Shown: piece after piece, positions 34,793 to 47,680 of the stretch
Numbering within the stretch: position 1 is the first letter of the stretch
Layout: every line of letters begins with the position of its first letter
From: Primula veris
Taxonomy: Eukaryota; Streptophyta; Magnoliopsida; Ericales; Primulaceae
Length of the DNA: 64,000 nucleotides
Assembly: GCA_963682055.1 (NCBI GenBank)
Contig: OY821745.1
Span: 21,077,342-21,141,341, forward strand
Direction of reading: 5' to 3'
The notes under the pieces: generated by a model
Told to the model about the DNA's origin: nothing
The model's input: the letters and a program-made list of their open reading frames with translations, nothing else
Databases searched by the model: none
Position numbers and translations under genes: made by a program

Positions 34793-35037
34793 TGTTGAGT
34801 ATCACATAATTGATGTGTTATTATTCCACATCACTTGTGGATAGATCGTGACATGCGTATAAATGGTGTTCTCTCTTTATTGCTATAATGTCTTTTAGTG
34901 GGTAAGGATATGAACAATATGATATCAGAACCAGGTTAGTCCCAAGTGATGTTGGGTATCTTCCCGTCCCAGAATGGATGTTGATTACACTTGTTGAGCC
35001 CGTTCAGATTTAGTACAGCCCACAAGTGAGTGGGAGT
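34793..35037 (+). mobile_element. TRIM-like LTR fragment
   Basis: Unit A lacks this block: AAATCTTCAATTC...TTGGTCTG joins directly. A 124-bp LTR-like piece starts TGTTGAGTATCACA and ends ATGAACA at 34916. A primer-site-like TGATATCAGAACC follows at 34920-34932, two mismatches from the iMet site. At the right edge AGTGAGTGGGAG could be a polypurine tract before TGTTGG. Size and order fit a terminal-repeat retrotransposon in miniature that has lost its second LTR. Confidence 0.5.
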
Positions 35038-37568
35038 GTTGGTCTGACGTCATGTAAGACTGGAAATAATAATTTATATGGCCAATACTGCTTTCCAATT
35101 TAGGCAAATCGATGGGAACACTGAGGCAAAGGCAAAGAAGCAATTCTCTTATGCGGATCATGTTATAATATACATGGACTCTATTATAGGAGTGCACTTG
35201 AAATCAAGCAATGAAAATTCTAATCCCTACTAGAATAGTCGAGCAATATACACAAGGTTCCTATTAAGTTGTGCAAGACTCTTCGTCATATGATGTTGAA
35301 TTTGAGTTTGGATTATGTTTAATTTATGAATTCCGTTTGTAATGCATCGTGGAGCAAGACTCGAGCGGGCTGAGTTTTCTATTTAACTCTCTTTATATCT
35401 TTGTATGTGCAAGCTCTTGTAAGGTGTAATTCAATCCTAAAACTGAGTTGAAATTATGTTAATTTAAAACTTTCTTATGTAAGTTAAAAAAAAAGCATCT
35501 AGGGTAGAGTCCGGGTTTGACCTCCGAAACTCTAATCAGTTTCTACACAAAAAGTGTCTACACCATGTAAGACAGTCCTTATCGTTACCCTGCCCGTACG
35601 GTCTGTTAAAAGGTCACCCCCCATGTTGCGAGTCCTCTACATTCATTAAAAAAAATGTCATTTTACCATCAAAAGCTCTGTTGCTAAATTGATGATAAAT
35701 TGACATTTTTTTTGAAGTAATGTGTTCAAAAATTCACCTTGAAAGAAATTATTGATGTAATAATTTAAAATTTTACAACTATATACAAGGACTAGTATTT
35801 GAAAAAGGGAAAAAATCCAAGAGAATAACAGCTAAATATTAAAATATAAAAGAAGTTTTATTTTTTATGATATAATGCCAACTAATAATAAAGTAATTTG
35901 CAAGATAAACTAAAATTATGGGTTGTTTAGTCAAACTGCTCCTACCAGATCTGTAGACTAGATTTTCCAATTCAATGTGTAGATGGACATTCGTGCAAAA
36001 CACCTTCATTCGTGTTTGTGTAAACAAGGTCTTCGACAAAAGGTGTATCATTTAACAACCAAATACTTTTCAATCAGTTTTCACTCACATTTGAGGCTTT
36101 AAACATGCGACTTTTGGCCGGTAATTATAATGGTTGGTAATATATATGAGGATTAAAGTGTCTGTAAATAACTAAATATTATTATCTTCTTCATGTTTAT
36201 GGCCAGATTGATCTATTTGTGATGGATCTTAAAAATTAGATTAAGTGTGTGAGTCTCGTTGCCAAGGCTGTAACCAATAGGAAAGCTCACTTCTAGGGTT
36301 TTTCCCGTGTTCTTAATTGTTATCACACTTGCGGACTTTTAGGTGCTTTGAGCCAATAGTAAAATCCATTGTAGGGCTTGCCCGTCTTATCCGCTTGTAG
36401 CTATGTAATATCTGCGCACTCAAGATAAGATAAATGGGAATTTGGTGGTTTGACCACTGTTCACCCTTTTTCGTCCGAAGGAGTTATAAGGAGGTGTGAA
36501 GCTCTTATGGTATATATAATATAATAATATAAAGTGTTTAATGGAAGTAAGTTTTAGAGATACTCGTATTTAGTGTATATTTGTAGAGAGATGTGTAGAG
36601 ATTGGATCCCATTTTTCGTGTTAATGAGCTCCTTGTATAGGCGGATGGACTAAATATTACACAATCTTGACAGTCATATCTTATCATGCTATAATATATC
36701 TTTTGCCTTATCAAGGATATATTATAATAATTTCCTCTGTATCTTTTCATGTATATCCAGCGGCTTTGACTTGCTCTTGGGGAAGAGAGTTGCTACCGAC
36801 CTCCTCAAGGAGGGGCTTCCCCAAGGGTCATGATCCTTGCTATATATGAATTGGGGTGAAGACCACCTTTATCTTGGCATTGCCTTCCTCTTGGACCCCA
36901 TGATATATTGGTCCGAAGGTATAGAGTAATACTCCTTGTAGAGAGTCATGATCTCTATAGGAGATTCTGTTTTCTTGTGCGACAAAAATATATCTTTATT
37001 GTTAGACAATATCTTTATGGGACGTCTCCCGTATATATTTGATGTCATCTTTTTTTTTGTGAGGATATTCTCTTTCTAATAGTGCCTTATCAATATCTTT
37101 CCACGCTTATCGCGCATGTCAGCTCCTAGGGGGGACGGGTGAAAACCTAACTGTCCCCCCAGCAAGGGTCATTAATTGCAAGGTTAGATCGCGTGTATTA
37201 CAATTGTTTTAGAGTTCTAACCCTAAATTTTAACCTCCATCAACATCTTCCCAACTGTGGGAGTGTGAGAATAAGACTCTCACAGTTTGAATTTCCTTCC
37301 CCTTCTTCGGACTCGAATGTTGTCCACCTCTTTGGGAGAGTTTAAGTCATCAATGTCACGCCAGTACCTTCTGTTGAGTTCTATCATCACGATGTTCCTT
37401 GATAGATAGTAGGGCTGGACCCCGACTGTTTTCCTTGAATTGGTTGTGGAACAAGGAATGAATCCGGTCTGCTTGGGGACCATTGTCCACTTGTCTCCCC
37501 CTCCTCGGCTCCCCATCCTCGGTGAACTATTTTCTTGGTCCGAACAGAGATAAATGTCTTTAGAGAGA

Positions 37569-38130
37569 CCAAACTCCTCGGAAAAAAGGTAATCGCCTCG
37601 TGAGAGGGCTTAGAGATCTGTGAAAAAGGGATAGGTTTTCTTGGAAAAGGTCTAAACTCCTCTGAAGATAGGTACTTGCCTCGAGTGAGGGCTTAGAAAC
37701 TTCTCTATAAAGAGACTAACTTCTCTGAAAAGAGACTATACTCCTCTAAAGAGAGGTAACGACATCGTGGGAGGACTTAAAGATCTCTTGAAATAGATAA
37801 TCTTCCCATGGAAGCCACCAAACTCCTCTGAATAAATGTAACTGCCTCTCGTGAGGACTTATAGATCTCTTAAACGAGATAAAATTCCTCCGTAAGGGAC
37901 TAAACTCCTCTGAAGAGAGGTAATTGCCTCAAGTGAGGGTTAGAGACATCTCTGAAAAGAGACTAACTTTCCTAAAACCAGATTAAACTCCTCCGAAGAG
38001 GTAACTTGCCTCGAGAGAGGGCTTTGAGACTTTGCTGAAAAGCGATTGGACTCCTCTGAAGAGAGGTAACTGTCTAGAGGGAGAGGTTAAAGATCTATGA
38101 GGAGAGATAAACATCTCTGAGGCTAACCTA
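37569..38130 (+). repeat. ~82-bp tandem repeat array
   Basis: About seven diverged units, each opening with AACTCCTCTGAAGAGAGGTAA, then TGCCTCGAGTGAGGGCTTAGAGA and CTCTGAAAAGAGACT. Units start near 37569, 37651, 37736, 37818, 37900, 37983 and 38049. Each contains short inverted repeats (CTCTGAAGAGAG), so the transcript would be hairpin-rich. Confidence 0.9.
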
Positions 38131-39289
38131 GACGGCCCTGAGGGGTAGCTAAGCCCCTCGCCGAAAAGGTTATACTGGCTTTTATGTGGCTTCTTTCTTC
38201 GAAAGTCTTCTTTCTTCTTTAAAACATTCAACTTGCATAAGACCAATTATAGGCCTCGAACAGTGTGAGATGAATGCTGACGTCGATGTTCCATCATGCT
38301 GATCCCCATGTCTTGGCATTGTGCCTTGACAAGGGAAATGTTGAAATGCAGATGGTGAGGATCGCAAATTTGCTCCATATGGAATGTAGGTCTTCTTCTT
38401 TCTTCCTTTGGGTAAGCATTTCTAATCAAACTTGTCAAAGAGGCGTCGATGAGGGTAGTAACCTTCTTCTTGATGATGACTGATCCTCATAGTCTCTACT
38501 CTTAGGTGAAGTTGCAATCTCTCGAATTCCACCGCGAATGGGTGCTGCAGAATGGGACTGATCAAGAGGTTATCACAGAGGTAGGCCTCTTGAGACCGGG
38601 CAGGGATATCCCTAACTGTGGTGTAATGACCCGAGAAGTCCTACCAAATCTGGTTCTTCTATAGGTCGAATTCTTTTAGGTGTGCGTATTTATATGCACC
38701 TATCTTCATCTCGTATTTGTCTAAGCTTTCTATCGTAAAAGGGGCCCATTGCCGATTGTTGATCAGTCTTCAATAAACTTGTGTACTTTTCTTGGACTAT
38801 TATCTTCAGTAGAGACAGTTGTCTCATGTATTCTCAGTTGACCGCTGTTGCTAATTTCGAATAAGAATTGTCTTCGATTCCTCTCGGAAGGTTTAATCGC
38901 TGATGGTTCATGATGCCTAGTATGGGAGAAACGTCTCTCGATCAGAGAGGGAGGTGCTTCTCGATATGCGTGAGGCAAACTCCATGATGTGAGGGGGGCT
39001 TGCTTCTTATATTCGGGCTCGTAATATACACGGATCTTGGAACATTATCTGATGAACTGCGCTCCCCGGTATGGGAGGCGCATGGCTCTTCATCTATGGG
39101 AGGCAAGCCCCAGGATGTGAGGATGGGCTTGCTTCCTAGACCCGAGCTTTTAGTGTATATGCTGATCATGGCTCCTGACCAATACGGAACATGCCTCGTA
39201 ATCCAATTATTTGTGCCTCCTGGCATGGGAGACGCCTGCTTCTTTGGGGAGCATGCTTCCTGAGATAAGCAAGCTCGCTGAAAGAATCT

Positions 39290-39545
39290 TCCTCCTAGAA
39301 GGAGCCTGCTCGCTGGGAGGAGAGTCATCGTAGGGAGGAGCAACTCGCTGGGAGGAGCGGGCTCACAGGGAGGAGAGTTATCACAGGGAGGAGCAACTCC
39401 CTGGGAGGATCATGCTCAAAGGGAGGAGCGATTCGTAGGGAGGAGCATCATCGCAGGGAGGAGCGACTCACTAGGAGGAGTGTGCTCGCCGGGAGGAGCA
39501 CGCTTGCTGGAAGAAGCGTGCTCGCTGGGAGGAGGGTGCTGCTCA
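39290..39545 (+). repeat. GGGAGGAGC minisatellite array
   Basis: Ten or more irregular units of about 20-30 bp share the core GGGAGGAGC followed by variants of GACTCGCT, GTGCTCGCT or ATCATCGCA. The strand is strongly purine-rich. Confidence 0.9.
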
Positions 39546-40870
39546 CCTCCCTAGTGTCGTCTCTAGGTCAGATTTCGAATGACCCTTTGAACTTCTCGTG
39601 AAATTTGTTCTTCTTTTTGTGATTTTGTAATTTCTTCAATGGTTATATCCTCGCCAACCTAAGAAAATCTATCAAGGTGATATTGCTTTAAGGTGGGGGA
39701 CATATGCTTCAAACCGGGCTGGTCGCCTTTGTGAGGTTCAAGTGTAACTCACGCGACTCTTCTACTTCATGTTGAGACCTCGACCTTGGAGAATCTTCAT
39801 TACCATCGAATTTTCGATGCTTCGTCTCACACTCCCTGCTGGCCCGAATCTTGGGCGGTGAGGGTCGTGGAGAAATGATGATGAGGTCTATACCTTGGAG
39901 TATCTTCATGGTTGTCGTTCTTTCGGAACCGCCTGTTAGGCACTCCACTAGCCCCGATATTGGGTAGCGAGGATTGTGAATAAGAGATGATGTGGCCTCC
40001 TGAAGAGTAATATTGTGTCTTGAGGAGGTGTCGTATCCCTCAAGGTCTCTCTTGATAGGGTTGTGCGCCTGTAAAGAGAAATGGTATGTTTCCGAGGCGG
40101 AGTATTGAGCTTTTCGATGGCTCTGCTGGTGTGATCTTCTTTTGCGTTTCACTATTTTTCGCATCTTATTTGTTACTCGCTTTATCTCTCCCATATCTGC
40201 GTGAATGGGTAGATTGGCGACTTTCCCCTGATGAGGGTAGCTCACCAAAGTATTTTATTGGTAAAGACTTGTCTTGGCATCCACAGTTAGTTCCCACATT
40301 GTTTTCTTTTGATGCCGTGTTTACGCAATTTATCTTATTCACAGTTTTAGTCTTGTCGTCAAGGAACCCATGCAGGAAAAACTACCCTTTTTCTTTGCAT
40401 CTAATCCTCTTTACCTTGATGACCTGCGGGTTAACGCCTATCTTTGCGGATGGAGCCCTCCTGAGGACGACATAGAGCCCCTTCCTAACTTGGATCGACG
40501 TAAAACGTTAACTCCTGTACAGTTCCCATGTACCCGGGCAATACCCTGAGGGTTTCTTAGCGCCTTCCCCCCGGAGTGAGGGATCCATCTAGGGAGGTTG
40601 GCTTCGTCGGGGTGTATGTTCTTTGCTATTTTACATTCATCATTTCTTGTCCCCTCTCCTTGAATCAGTGTTCCCTTCGGGGAGATTTGCTATCCTTGGG
40701 TAATCTTTATTCACTTGCACATGTCCCCGAGGAGAGTTTTTCGCTCGTGGATAGTAACTCACTCTTTGGGTCTTTTTTCTGTACCGCAATGCGTGATAAT
40801 CTGTGTCTAAATAACTCAACACGTACCATTAGTAGTATGAGTGAGTATAAAAATTAAAGACATCATGGTA

Positions 40871-41604
40871 TATTTTATTTATAATTAACTGTGACCTGTA
40901 AAAATACATGTGTTAAATTGTGATTCTAGATTCTCTAATAATTTATGCGATATTAGCCACCTGTATATGACAGCATGCAATTTATATGCAAATATGATCA
41001 TGGTGTAATATACAAATATATATTTGCTTAACAGGACAAATTGAATCACAATAAATGTAATAATTCATTAATAGGACAAATTGAGTAGGATCAAAAACTT
41101 CACATCTATTACAAGCAGCATGACTAAACATGACAATATATTTTAATATTTCTATATGCAACTAAATCTTGGCCAATATATCTTTAACTTAATATAGCAG
41201 TATGTCTTTGATATGGTACAAATGATTTGTTAAATACGTAAATAATATATAACTTCCAAATGACATGGCAAAATAAATTTTTTATCCTCAAATATAACTT
41301 ATATGTAAATAATTTGAAAAACCTTGTCTTCAAAACAATCACATACGGATATAAGGAGATAATTTAATTTTGTCTTAAAAATTATTTGCAGACAAATTTT
41401 AATTGTCTTCTGATGTTCGTATGAGATTGTCTTTGGAGACAATTTTTTTTTTTCAAATTATGTGCCTAAAAGTTATATTTGGGGAAAAAAAAATTATTTT
41501 TGTGTCTAAAACATTGTTTTTATCTCAAAAAATTATCATTTAAAGACAAAATTTGATTGTCTCTACAAATATTGTCACTAATTTCTAAATTTGTTGTAAT
41601 GCTA
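40871..41604. mobile_element. A/T-rich insert with a CACTA-like terminus
   Basis: The right end, read on the minus strand, is CATTACAACAAATTTAGAAATTAGTGACAA, close to the CACTACAACAAA termini of nonautonomous CACTA elements. Inside, GACAAAATTTGATTGTCTC and CAGACAAATTTTAATTGTC form inverted and direct repeats typical of such subterminal regions. The left terminus is not clear; the element may start near 41330 or be truncated. Confidence 0.4.
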
Positions 41605-42639
41605 ACCAGTGACATTTGAAAAAAAAAATGTAACCTGACATATTGAGTAACAATATAGGTAAAAATTAAAGTTTTAAGTTTAACCTAGTAACATCTATAG
41701 GCTAATGCTAAGTTTTCATAACAAATAGGACATTGACCAACACTTGGTCTTCGATACTTCTCCTGTATAAATTGCCATAAACATGCTTTATTAGGGAAGT
41801 TCATTTGGTTCTATAAAAAAGTTTGGGTTACTTCGGCAGTTGTGTGACTTTCTAAACCTAATAGGCTATTGTTACGGGTAACCAAAGATGGGAACGCATC
41901 CCCGAGAACAGGAATGCCGCAACGCATACCTGGATATGAAACGCCTAGGTTATAGGAAATTTCTGCAACTTATAATATTTTCAAATTATGAAGAATCTGT
42001 AAATACCAGACAGAAAATAGAAATCACAGACGATCAAATTTTCATGAGTGACTTGAAAAATAACTATGATGCGTCCAAGGTATTCACATCTTAATTAGCC
42101 TTTATTTATTTCCTTTGTTTTTTTTTCTATGTTTTATTTCAAGGATCTTACTGAGGTCTATTCTGTTTGGACAACTCTTGTTGAAAGGTACAGTTTAAGC
42201 ACAACTCATGAGGCGTATAGGCTTACATTTTCTATTTTGATATACGTAGTTATTCCAGTGATTCTTGTATTTTTGTAATTAAGGATATCCAATAATATAT
42301 ATAGAAATGTCGACATCCAACTATCTAATCATAGCAAAGATAAAATGTGTTGCTTTTGAACCCTGTTGCATTACTATAAAGACTAAGCATAATTAGATGC
42401 AGTGTCATACATGTATTAAAAAAATACAAAGATGAGTCAGTAGAATTGTGCCTGCCATGTACTCTCAGAATATTTAAATTAAATATATATGTAATATTAT
42501 AATCAAATGTTGTCCTGTTTGCAATTAGGGTTGTTAAAAAACAAGTTTTCTTAACCAAATTACCAAGTTTGGTAGCTACTTCATCTATGTAGACCAAATT
42601 GTCATCATCTGTGGCCAAGTTTAATGAAAGAAGTAAACA

Positions 42640-42946
42640 TGTAGAATTATATAAACGGAACAACGTCACGATCATCGGAGGTCTGGTGATCACATATTTA
42701 AAGAGAGAGAGAAAGAGCAGAAAAATAGATTTTTATTAATAATGAAAATTGAATTGTTCAAGTCAGTCTTGTAGACAAATAGTACAAGTTTCATTTAAGT
42801 ACATATTTGCCTTGTATATATACTAAAGTTACACATTTGGTCTAAAGTTACATTAGTAGCAACATAGTTTGCTGGAGAGTTCAATTGAGTTATTAGATAT
42901 CTGAAATATAACAAAAACACTACAAACAACATATATAATGTTAATA
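42640..42946 (-). repeat. 3' LTR of copia B
   Basis: 307 bp matching 47681-47990. The adjacent TACCCCCATC at its inner edge is the polypurine tract (GATGGGGGTA on the element strand). Confidence 0.92.
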
Positions 42947-43089
42947 TACCCCCATCAAGATAGACTATGCAAAGATAACACACCCACCTTGGTCAATAAT
43001 CTGGTAAAAATAGGAGATTCAAGAGCCTTTGTAAACACATCAGCTAGATTATTATCAGTGTAAATATGCATTGGATGAATAATTTTACT

Positions 43090-46000
43090 CAAAATTCTCT
43101 CTTATGAAATGGCAATCTACTTCTATATGTTTAGTACTTTCTTGATGAACTGGGTTATTAGCTAATGATAAAACAAATTTACTATGAATATATAAAATGG
43201 CAGATTTATCATGATTAATACAAAAATCTCTTAGTAAATTTATTAACCAAACAATTTTATAATTGGTTGAAAGCCATAGCTATATATTTTTCTTCTGCAG
43301 AACTCCTAGATACTGTATTTTGCTTCTCACTTTTCCATGAAATAAGTGAATTATCCAAATAAACACAAAACACAGTCACTGATCTCCTACTATCTACACA
43401 TGCAGCCCAATCAGAATCAGTAAAAGTTTTCAAAGTAAGTTCAGAATTTGAAGGAAAGGAAAGTAAGTTCAAAGTAAGTGCAGCATTATACTGATTAGTA
43501 CTAGGAATAGATAAAAACTGACTTAAAACATGAACATCAAAACTAATATCAGACTTTATAATGGTTAAATATAACAATCTCCCTATTAACCTCCTATATT
43601 TGGTAATATAATCTAATAAATCAGTGTTTTTACATGTAAATTTGGATTTAGTATCCATAGGAAATAAAGATGGCTTTACAGCCAAATGACATGCATCAGC
43701 TAACAATTCTAAAACATATTTTCTCTGACACACATGTATACCATTATTATTTCTAGCTACCTCAAGTCTAAGAAAATACTTGATTGGTCCCAAATCCTTC
43801 AACTAAACTTAGTATTCAAAAAATAATTCACCTGTTCAATCAACTCAGAACAAGAACTACCTAACAAGATATCATCTAAATAAACAAGCAAAGCTAAGAA
43901 ATTTCCATTTTTATTATAAGTAAATAATGAATGATCAGCTACTGACTGAATGAAACCAAAATCCAATCAAGCACTTCTTAATTTTGAAATCCATTGTCTT
44001 GAAGCCTGTTTTAAACCATAAAGAGACTTTTGTAACCTACAAACTAAAGATGAGGATTCATTTTTCTGAAAAGAAGGTAGAACCATCATATATACTTTTT
44101 CATCTTACTCACCATGTAAAATGGCATTATTAACATCTATTTGAGACAAAAACTATGTTTTTGAAGTTGTAATAGCTAAAAAATACTCTAACAATAATCA
44201 TTTTAGCAACTGGTGAAAAAGTGGCATCATAATCTATACCCTCTAAATGTGTATATCTCTTAGCTACAAGTCTAGATTTATACATTTCTAATGTACCATC
44301 AGACTTGTGTCTGATTTTATAAACCTATTTATATTCTATTGGTTGTTTTGCTTTTGGTAATTCAGTCAAAGTCCAGGTTTTATTAGCTTCTAGAGCTTCT
44401 ATTTCTTTTTTCATTGATTCTTGCCACAAAGGATTAGTATGAGCTTGTTTATAAATTTTAGGCTCTATATTAGCAGAAATAGAAAGACAAAAAGATTTAT
44501 AAGTAGTCGAAATATTATCATAAGACAAGAAATAAGACAAGGGATATGTAGGTACACTTTTGTCACACATCACATTATTCATTTGAACATGAAAATCATT
44601 TAAGTAAGCTAGAGCTTTATGTGCTCCCTTTGAATTCCTTTTCACCCATGCATCTTTACTATCATTATCAACAACATCAGAGACATTATTCTCACCAATA
44701 TCATAACTATCATTATGATTACCAGTATCATTTTCATGAGAAATAGACATATTGTCAACATTCATATTGTCATATAAAGGAAAAACATATTCATAAAAAG
44801 TAACATCTCTACTAAGGAAAAACTCATGTGTTTCACAATTATAGAGTTTTGAACTTTTAGTACTAGTTTCATAACCAACCATATATAATGCATTTTCTTG
44901 CTCTTTTATCAAATTTAGTCCTATTTCTAGGCAAAGTACTTGCAAAACATAAACTTTCAAATACTCTAAGATGATTATAAGTAGGTTTCTTGGCATATAA
45001 CATTTCATAAGGTGACTTGTTATTCAATAAAATAGTTGGCATTCTATTAATCAAATAAACAGTAGTTAAAACATATTCTTCCCAAAAAATAAGAGGTAAA
45101 GAAGACTGAAATTTAAGAGTTCTTGCAACATTAAGAATATGTTGATGTTTTTTTTCAACAACACCATTTTGTTGTGGAGTATCTACACAGCTAGTCTGCT
45201 GAATAATATCAATTAGCATAAAAATAAGTCAAATTAAACTCAGTACCATTATCATACCTTAATACTTTAATTCTTAAAGCAAACCGAGTTAAAAACATTT
45301 GATGAAAAATAGGCAAGATGTTTTTAACTCGGTTTGCTTTAAGAATTATGTTTAAATAATATTGTTCTCCAGAATGAGTAGCAACAGTACATGAACTCCA
45401 CAAATCACAATGAATTATATCAAAATCACAAGTAGTTATAATATTTCTAATAAGAAAGGAAGACATGTGATGCTTAGAAAAATGACAAATGTCACAAACC
45501 ACATCATTATTATCAATACAAGTAGAATCATTTATATCAACTGAAAGGAGTGTAAGAATAGACTGAGAAGGAGACCTAACCTAAAATGTCACACACATGG
45601 CTTATCTCAATAGAAAAATTATTACAAGAAAAACTAGAATTCAAAGAAGATTTTATGATAACAGGATTTTGAAACACATAAAGACCATGTTGTTCTTTTG
45701 CACTACCAATCATCTTCAAAAAGCACTGGTCCTGGATCAAACAATTTTTATATTTAAATACTAAAGAACAAGCTGAATCCCTTGTTAACTTGCTAATTGA
45801 GACTAAATTAAAACTGAATAAAGGTACACATAATATATTATACAATATTAAGCTTGACTGAAAAGCAATTGTACCCATATTAGTTATTAAAACAATATTT
45901 CCATTAGGTAAATTCACATGAGATATATAAGAAGGTTTGACTTCTGAAAAATAGTTTGAACTATTGACCATGTGTTCCCTATCAGCACTATCTAAATTCC
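43090..46000 (-). pseudogene. copia B pol, broken
   Basis: Right to left: protease-like WNLDSADREHMVNSS near 45990 (active-site neighbourhood altered from the usual D-S/T-G/S-A), gag-pre-integrase remnant near 45490 (CDICHFSKHH), integrase IIHCDLWS near 45415 and DNGTEF near 45250, [10 protein letters not shown] near 45155, RT with a YLDD box near 43880 and MKDLGPIKYFL at 43800, and RNase H (FTDSDWAACVDSRRS near 43400, then SRSSAEEKYIAM). Several stops and frameshifts break the frame. A 31-bp perfect inverted repeat sits inside the integrase. Confidence 0.9.
45268..45348. repeat. Perfect 31-bp inverted repeat inside copia B integrase
   Basis: Arms 45268-45298 and 45318-45348 are exact reverse complements, separated by 19 bp. 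The right arm replaces sequence expected between the second integrase Asp and the upstream core. Copia A has no such palindrome. Confidence 0.97.
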
Positions 46001-46220
46001 AGCTTGTATTCAAATTATACTTATTTGAAAAAATATTAAAGCAAGTAGATAAAGAGGTGAGAGCAAGAGGTTCAAGTATACCTAACATGCTTGCATAAGT
46101 CAGATTAGAAAAGGGTGTAGCTTGTTGAGTCATATGACCAGAAGTACTAACATTTGAAACTTGAGAAGCTTGATCAGAACTAAAAGGCACAACATAATCA
46201 TTCTGATTAAAAGACGTATT

Positions 46221-47314
46221 CTAACTAAAAAGACACCGGGCAAGGTGAATGATAGAGCTGTTGTGATGGTAGTTGTGCCTGAAACCCAAATTATGGTTGA
46301 GCGTAAACCTGATTAACTTGAGCTTCAGACTGATTAGAGAACTTTGGTCCACCAAAAACAACCCTAGGCCTAGGTCTCCATCCTGGAGGATAACCATGAA
46401 CCTTATAACACCTATCTTTGGTGTGTCTATCAGAACCACAATATGAACACCTCATGATACCCTTTTCAGAATTATAATTAGGCCTAAAACCACCAGTGTT
46501 TGGTCTAGAATTATAATTGGGCCTATATCCACCAATGCTTGGCCTAAACTTATTACCTTCTTGAGAAAACTAAGCAATCAAAGCCATATTCTGTACTGTT
46601 ATACCCTTATGCACACTACTTTGATTCTTATCTTGAGTAACCATAACATATATATCATTCATGAAAGGTATTGGTTTCATTAGAAGAATCTGTCCCCTAA
46701 CCATAGAATATTTTTCATCTAAACCCATCAAGAAAATCATCTTAAACACTGTTTTCTCTTGCTATAATAGCAGTCATGAAATTACAAGTACAACCCCCTA
46801 TATTACCACAACTACACCTAGGGAGAGGACTTAGAACATTTAAATAATCCCAACAAGTCTCCAATTTTGTCAAATAGGCTGCAACACTCATATCCCCTTG
46901 AACAGTACTATGTAATTCTTGATACAATTTATAAATTCCAGCCTTATTCACTTGAGAAAATCTCTCTGTCAATTCTCTCTACATTCTACTACCAGTATCA
47001 GCATATAAAATAGACTTGGCAATCTCATCACTAACTAAATTTATAATCTAACTCATTACTATCAAGTTACACTGCATATAAGCACCATACCAAACATCTC
47101 TTTCTATTGGGCAAGGTAAAGAACCATTAAAGAAACCTAACTTGGACTTAACCCCTATTGAAATCTCTATAGCCATTTTCCATGAATGAAAATTAGGTCC
47201 TGTTAATCTAGAGTTTATTAAGCTGGTGTTGGTGTTCTCATTAGTACCAATAAAGTAAGCATTCATTGTATTAATAGGTTGATTAAGTCCTAAATTCTCA
47301 TTATCACCAGACAT
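46221..47314 (-). pseudogene. copia B gag, broken
   Basis: Starts MSGDNENLGLNQPIN at 47314, followed by SRLTGPNFHSWKMAIEISIG, the conserved gag N-terminal block. A zinc knuckle, CSYCGSDRHTKDRC, lies near 46400-46445. At least three frame breaks lie between the start and the knuckle. It is the structural partner of the pol remnants and is too damaged to function. Confidence 0.85.
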
Positions 47315-47668
47315 GATTAAAGAACAAATCTAATCCAGTTAATCAAGAAACACTAATTAAATCAAGAATTACCCAATCAATCAATTAACCCAGATCTACC
47401 AATAAACTATCAGTACGCATGAAAACCTTAAATCTCAAATCCATATCAAAACAAGAATCAACTAAAAACTTCGATAATTGGCAATATAAAGCAATCTATA
47501 TATTCAATTGTGAGAAACATTAAAAAAGAAATATATTTTACGAGATTTTTCGAGAAATAAAACACCAATTGAAAACCCCCAATTTTGTGGCGAGCTGAAA
47601 AAACCCTCCAATTTTGTGGAGATCGCCAATTCGGTGGTGAGTAAATCAGCAGAATAGTGAGCTTATAA

Positions 47669-47680
47669 GCTCTGATACCA
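47669..47680 (-). other. Primer binding site of copia B
   Basis: GCTCTGATACCA is the exact complement of TGGTATCAGAGC, the tRNA-iMet site used by many plant copia elements. It adjoins the 5' LTR. Confidence 0.92.

Larger units (their letters stand above)
36234..40870. mobile_element. Unclassified insertion with two minisatellite arrays
   Basis: Unit A and B homology stops at 36230 and returns only near 41605. This block is GC-richer than its surroundings. It has no reverse transcriptase, integrase or transposase motif that I can find in any frame. It holds tandem arrays at 37569-38130 and 39290-39545, and a C/G-rich stretch near 37120-37160 (GGGGGGACGGGTG, then CTGTCCCCCCAGC). It could be a large retrotransposon derivative, part of a gypsy element or a nonautonomous CACTA. 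The ORFs inside are repeat-driven or antisense and I do not accept them as genes. The boundaries are approximate and I see no target duplication. Confidence 0.55.

Noticed and set aside
37280..38978. Overlapping small ORFs on both strands in the 82-bp repeat region
   Set aside because: They are out of phase with the repeat unit, not conserved between units, and most have no plausible start context.
39709..40248. 179-residue minus-strand ORF
   Set aside because: Low-complexity charged composition, overlaps another ORF on the opposite strand, no family resemblance.
40086..40475. 129-residue ORF with hydrophobic stretches that could be a small membrane protein
   Set aside because: It lies in the unclassified repeat block, has no recognisable motif or conserved partner, and hydrophobic runs arise easily from T-rich sequence.
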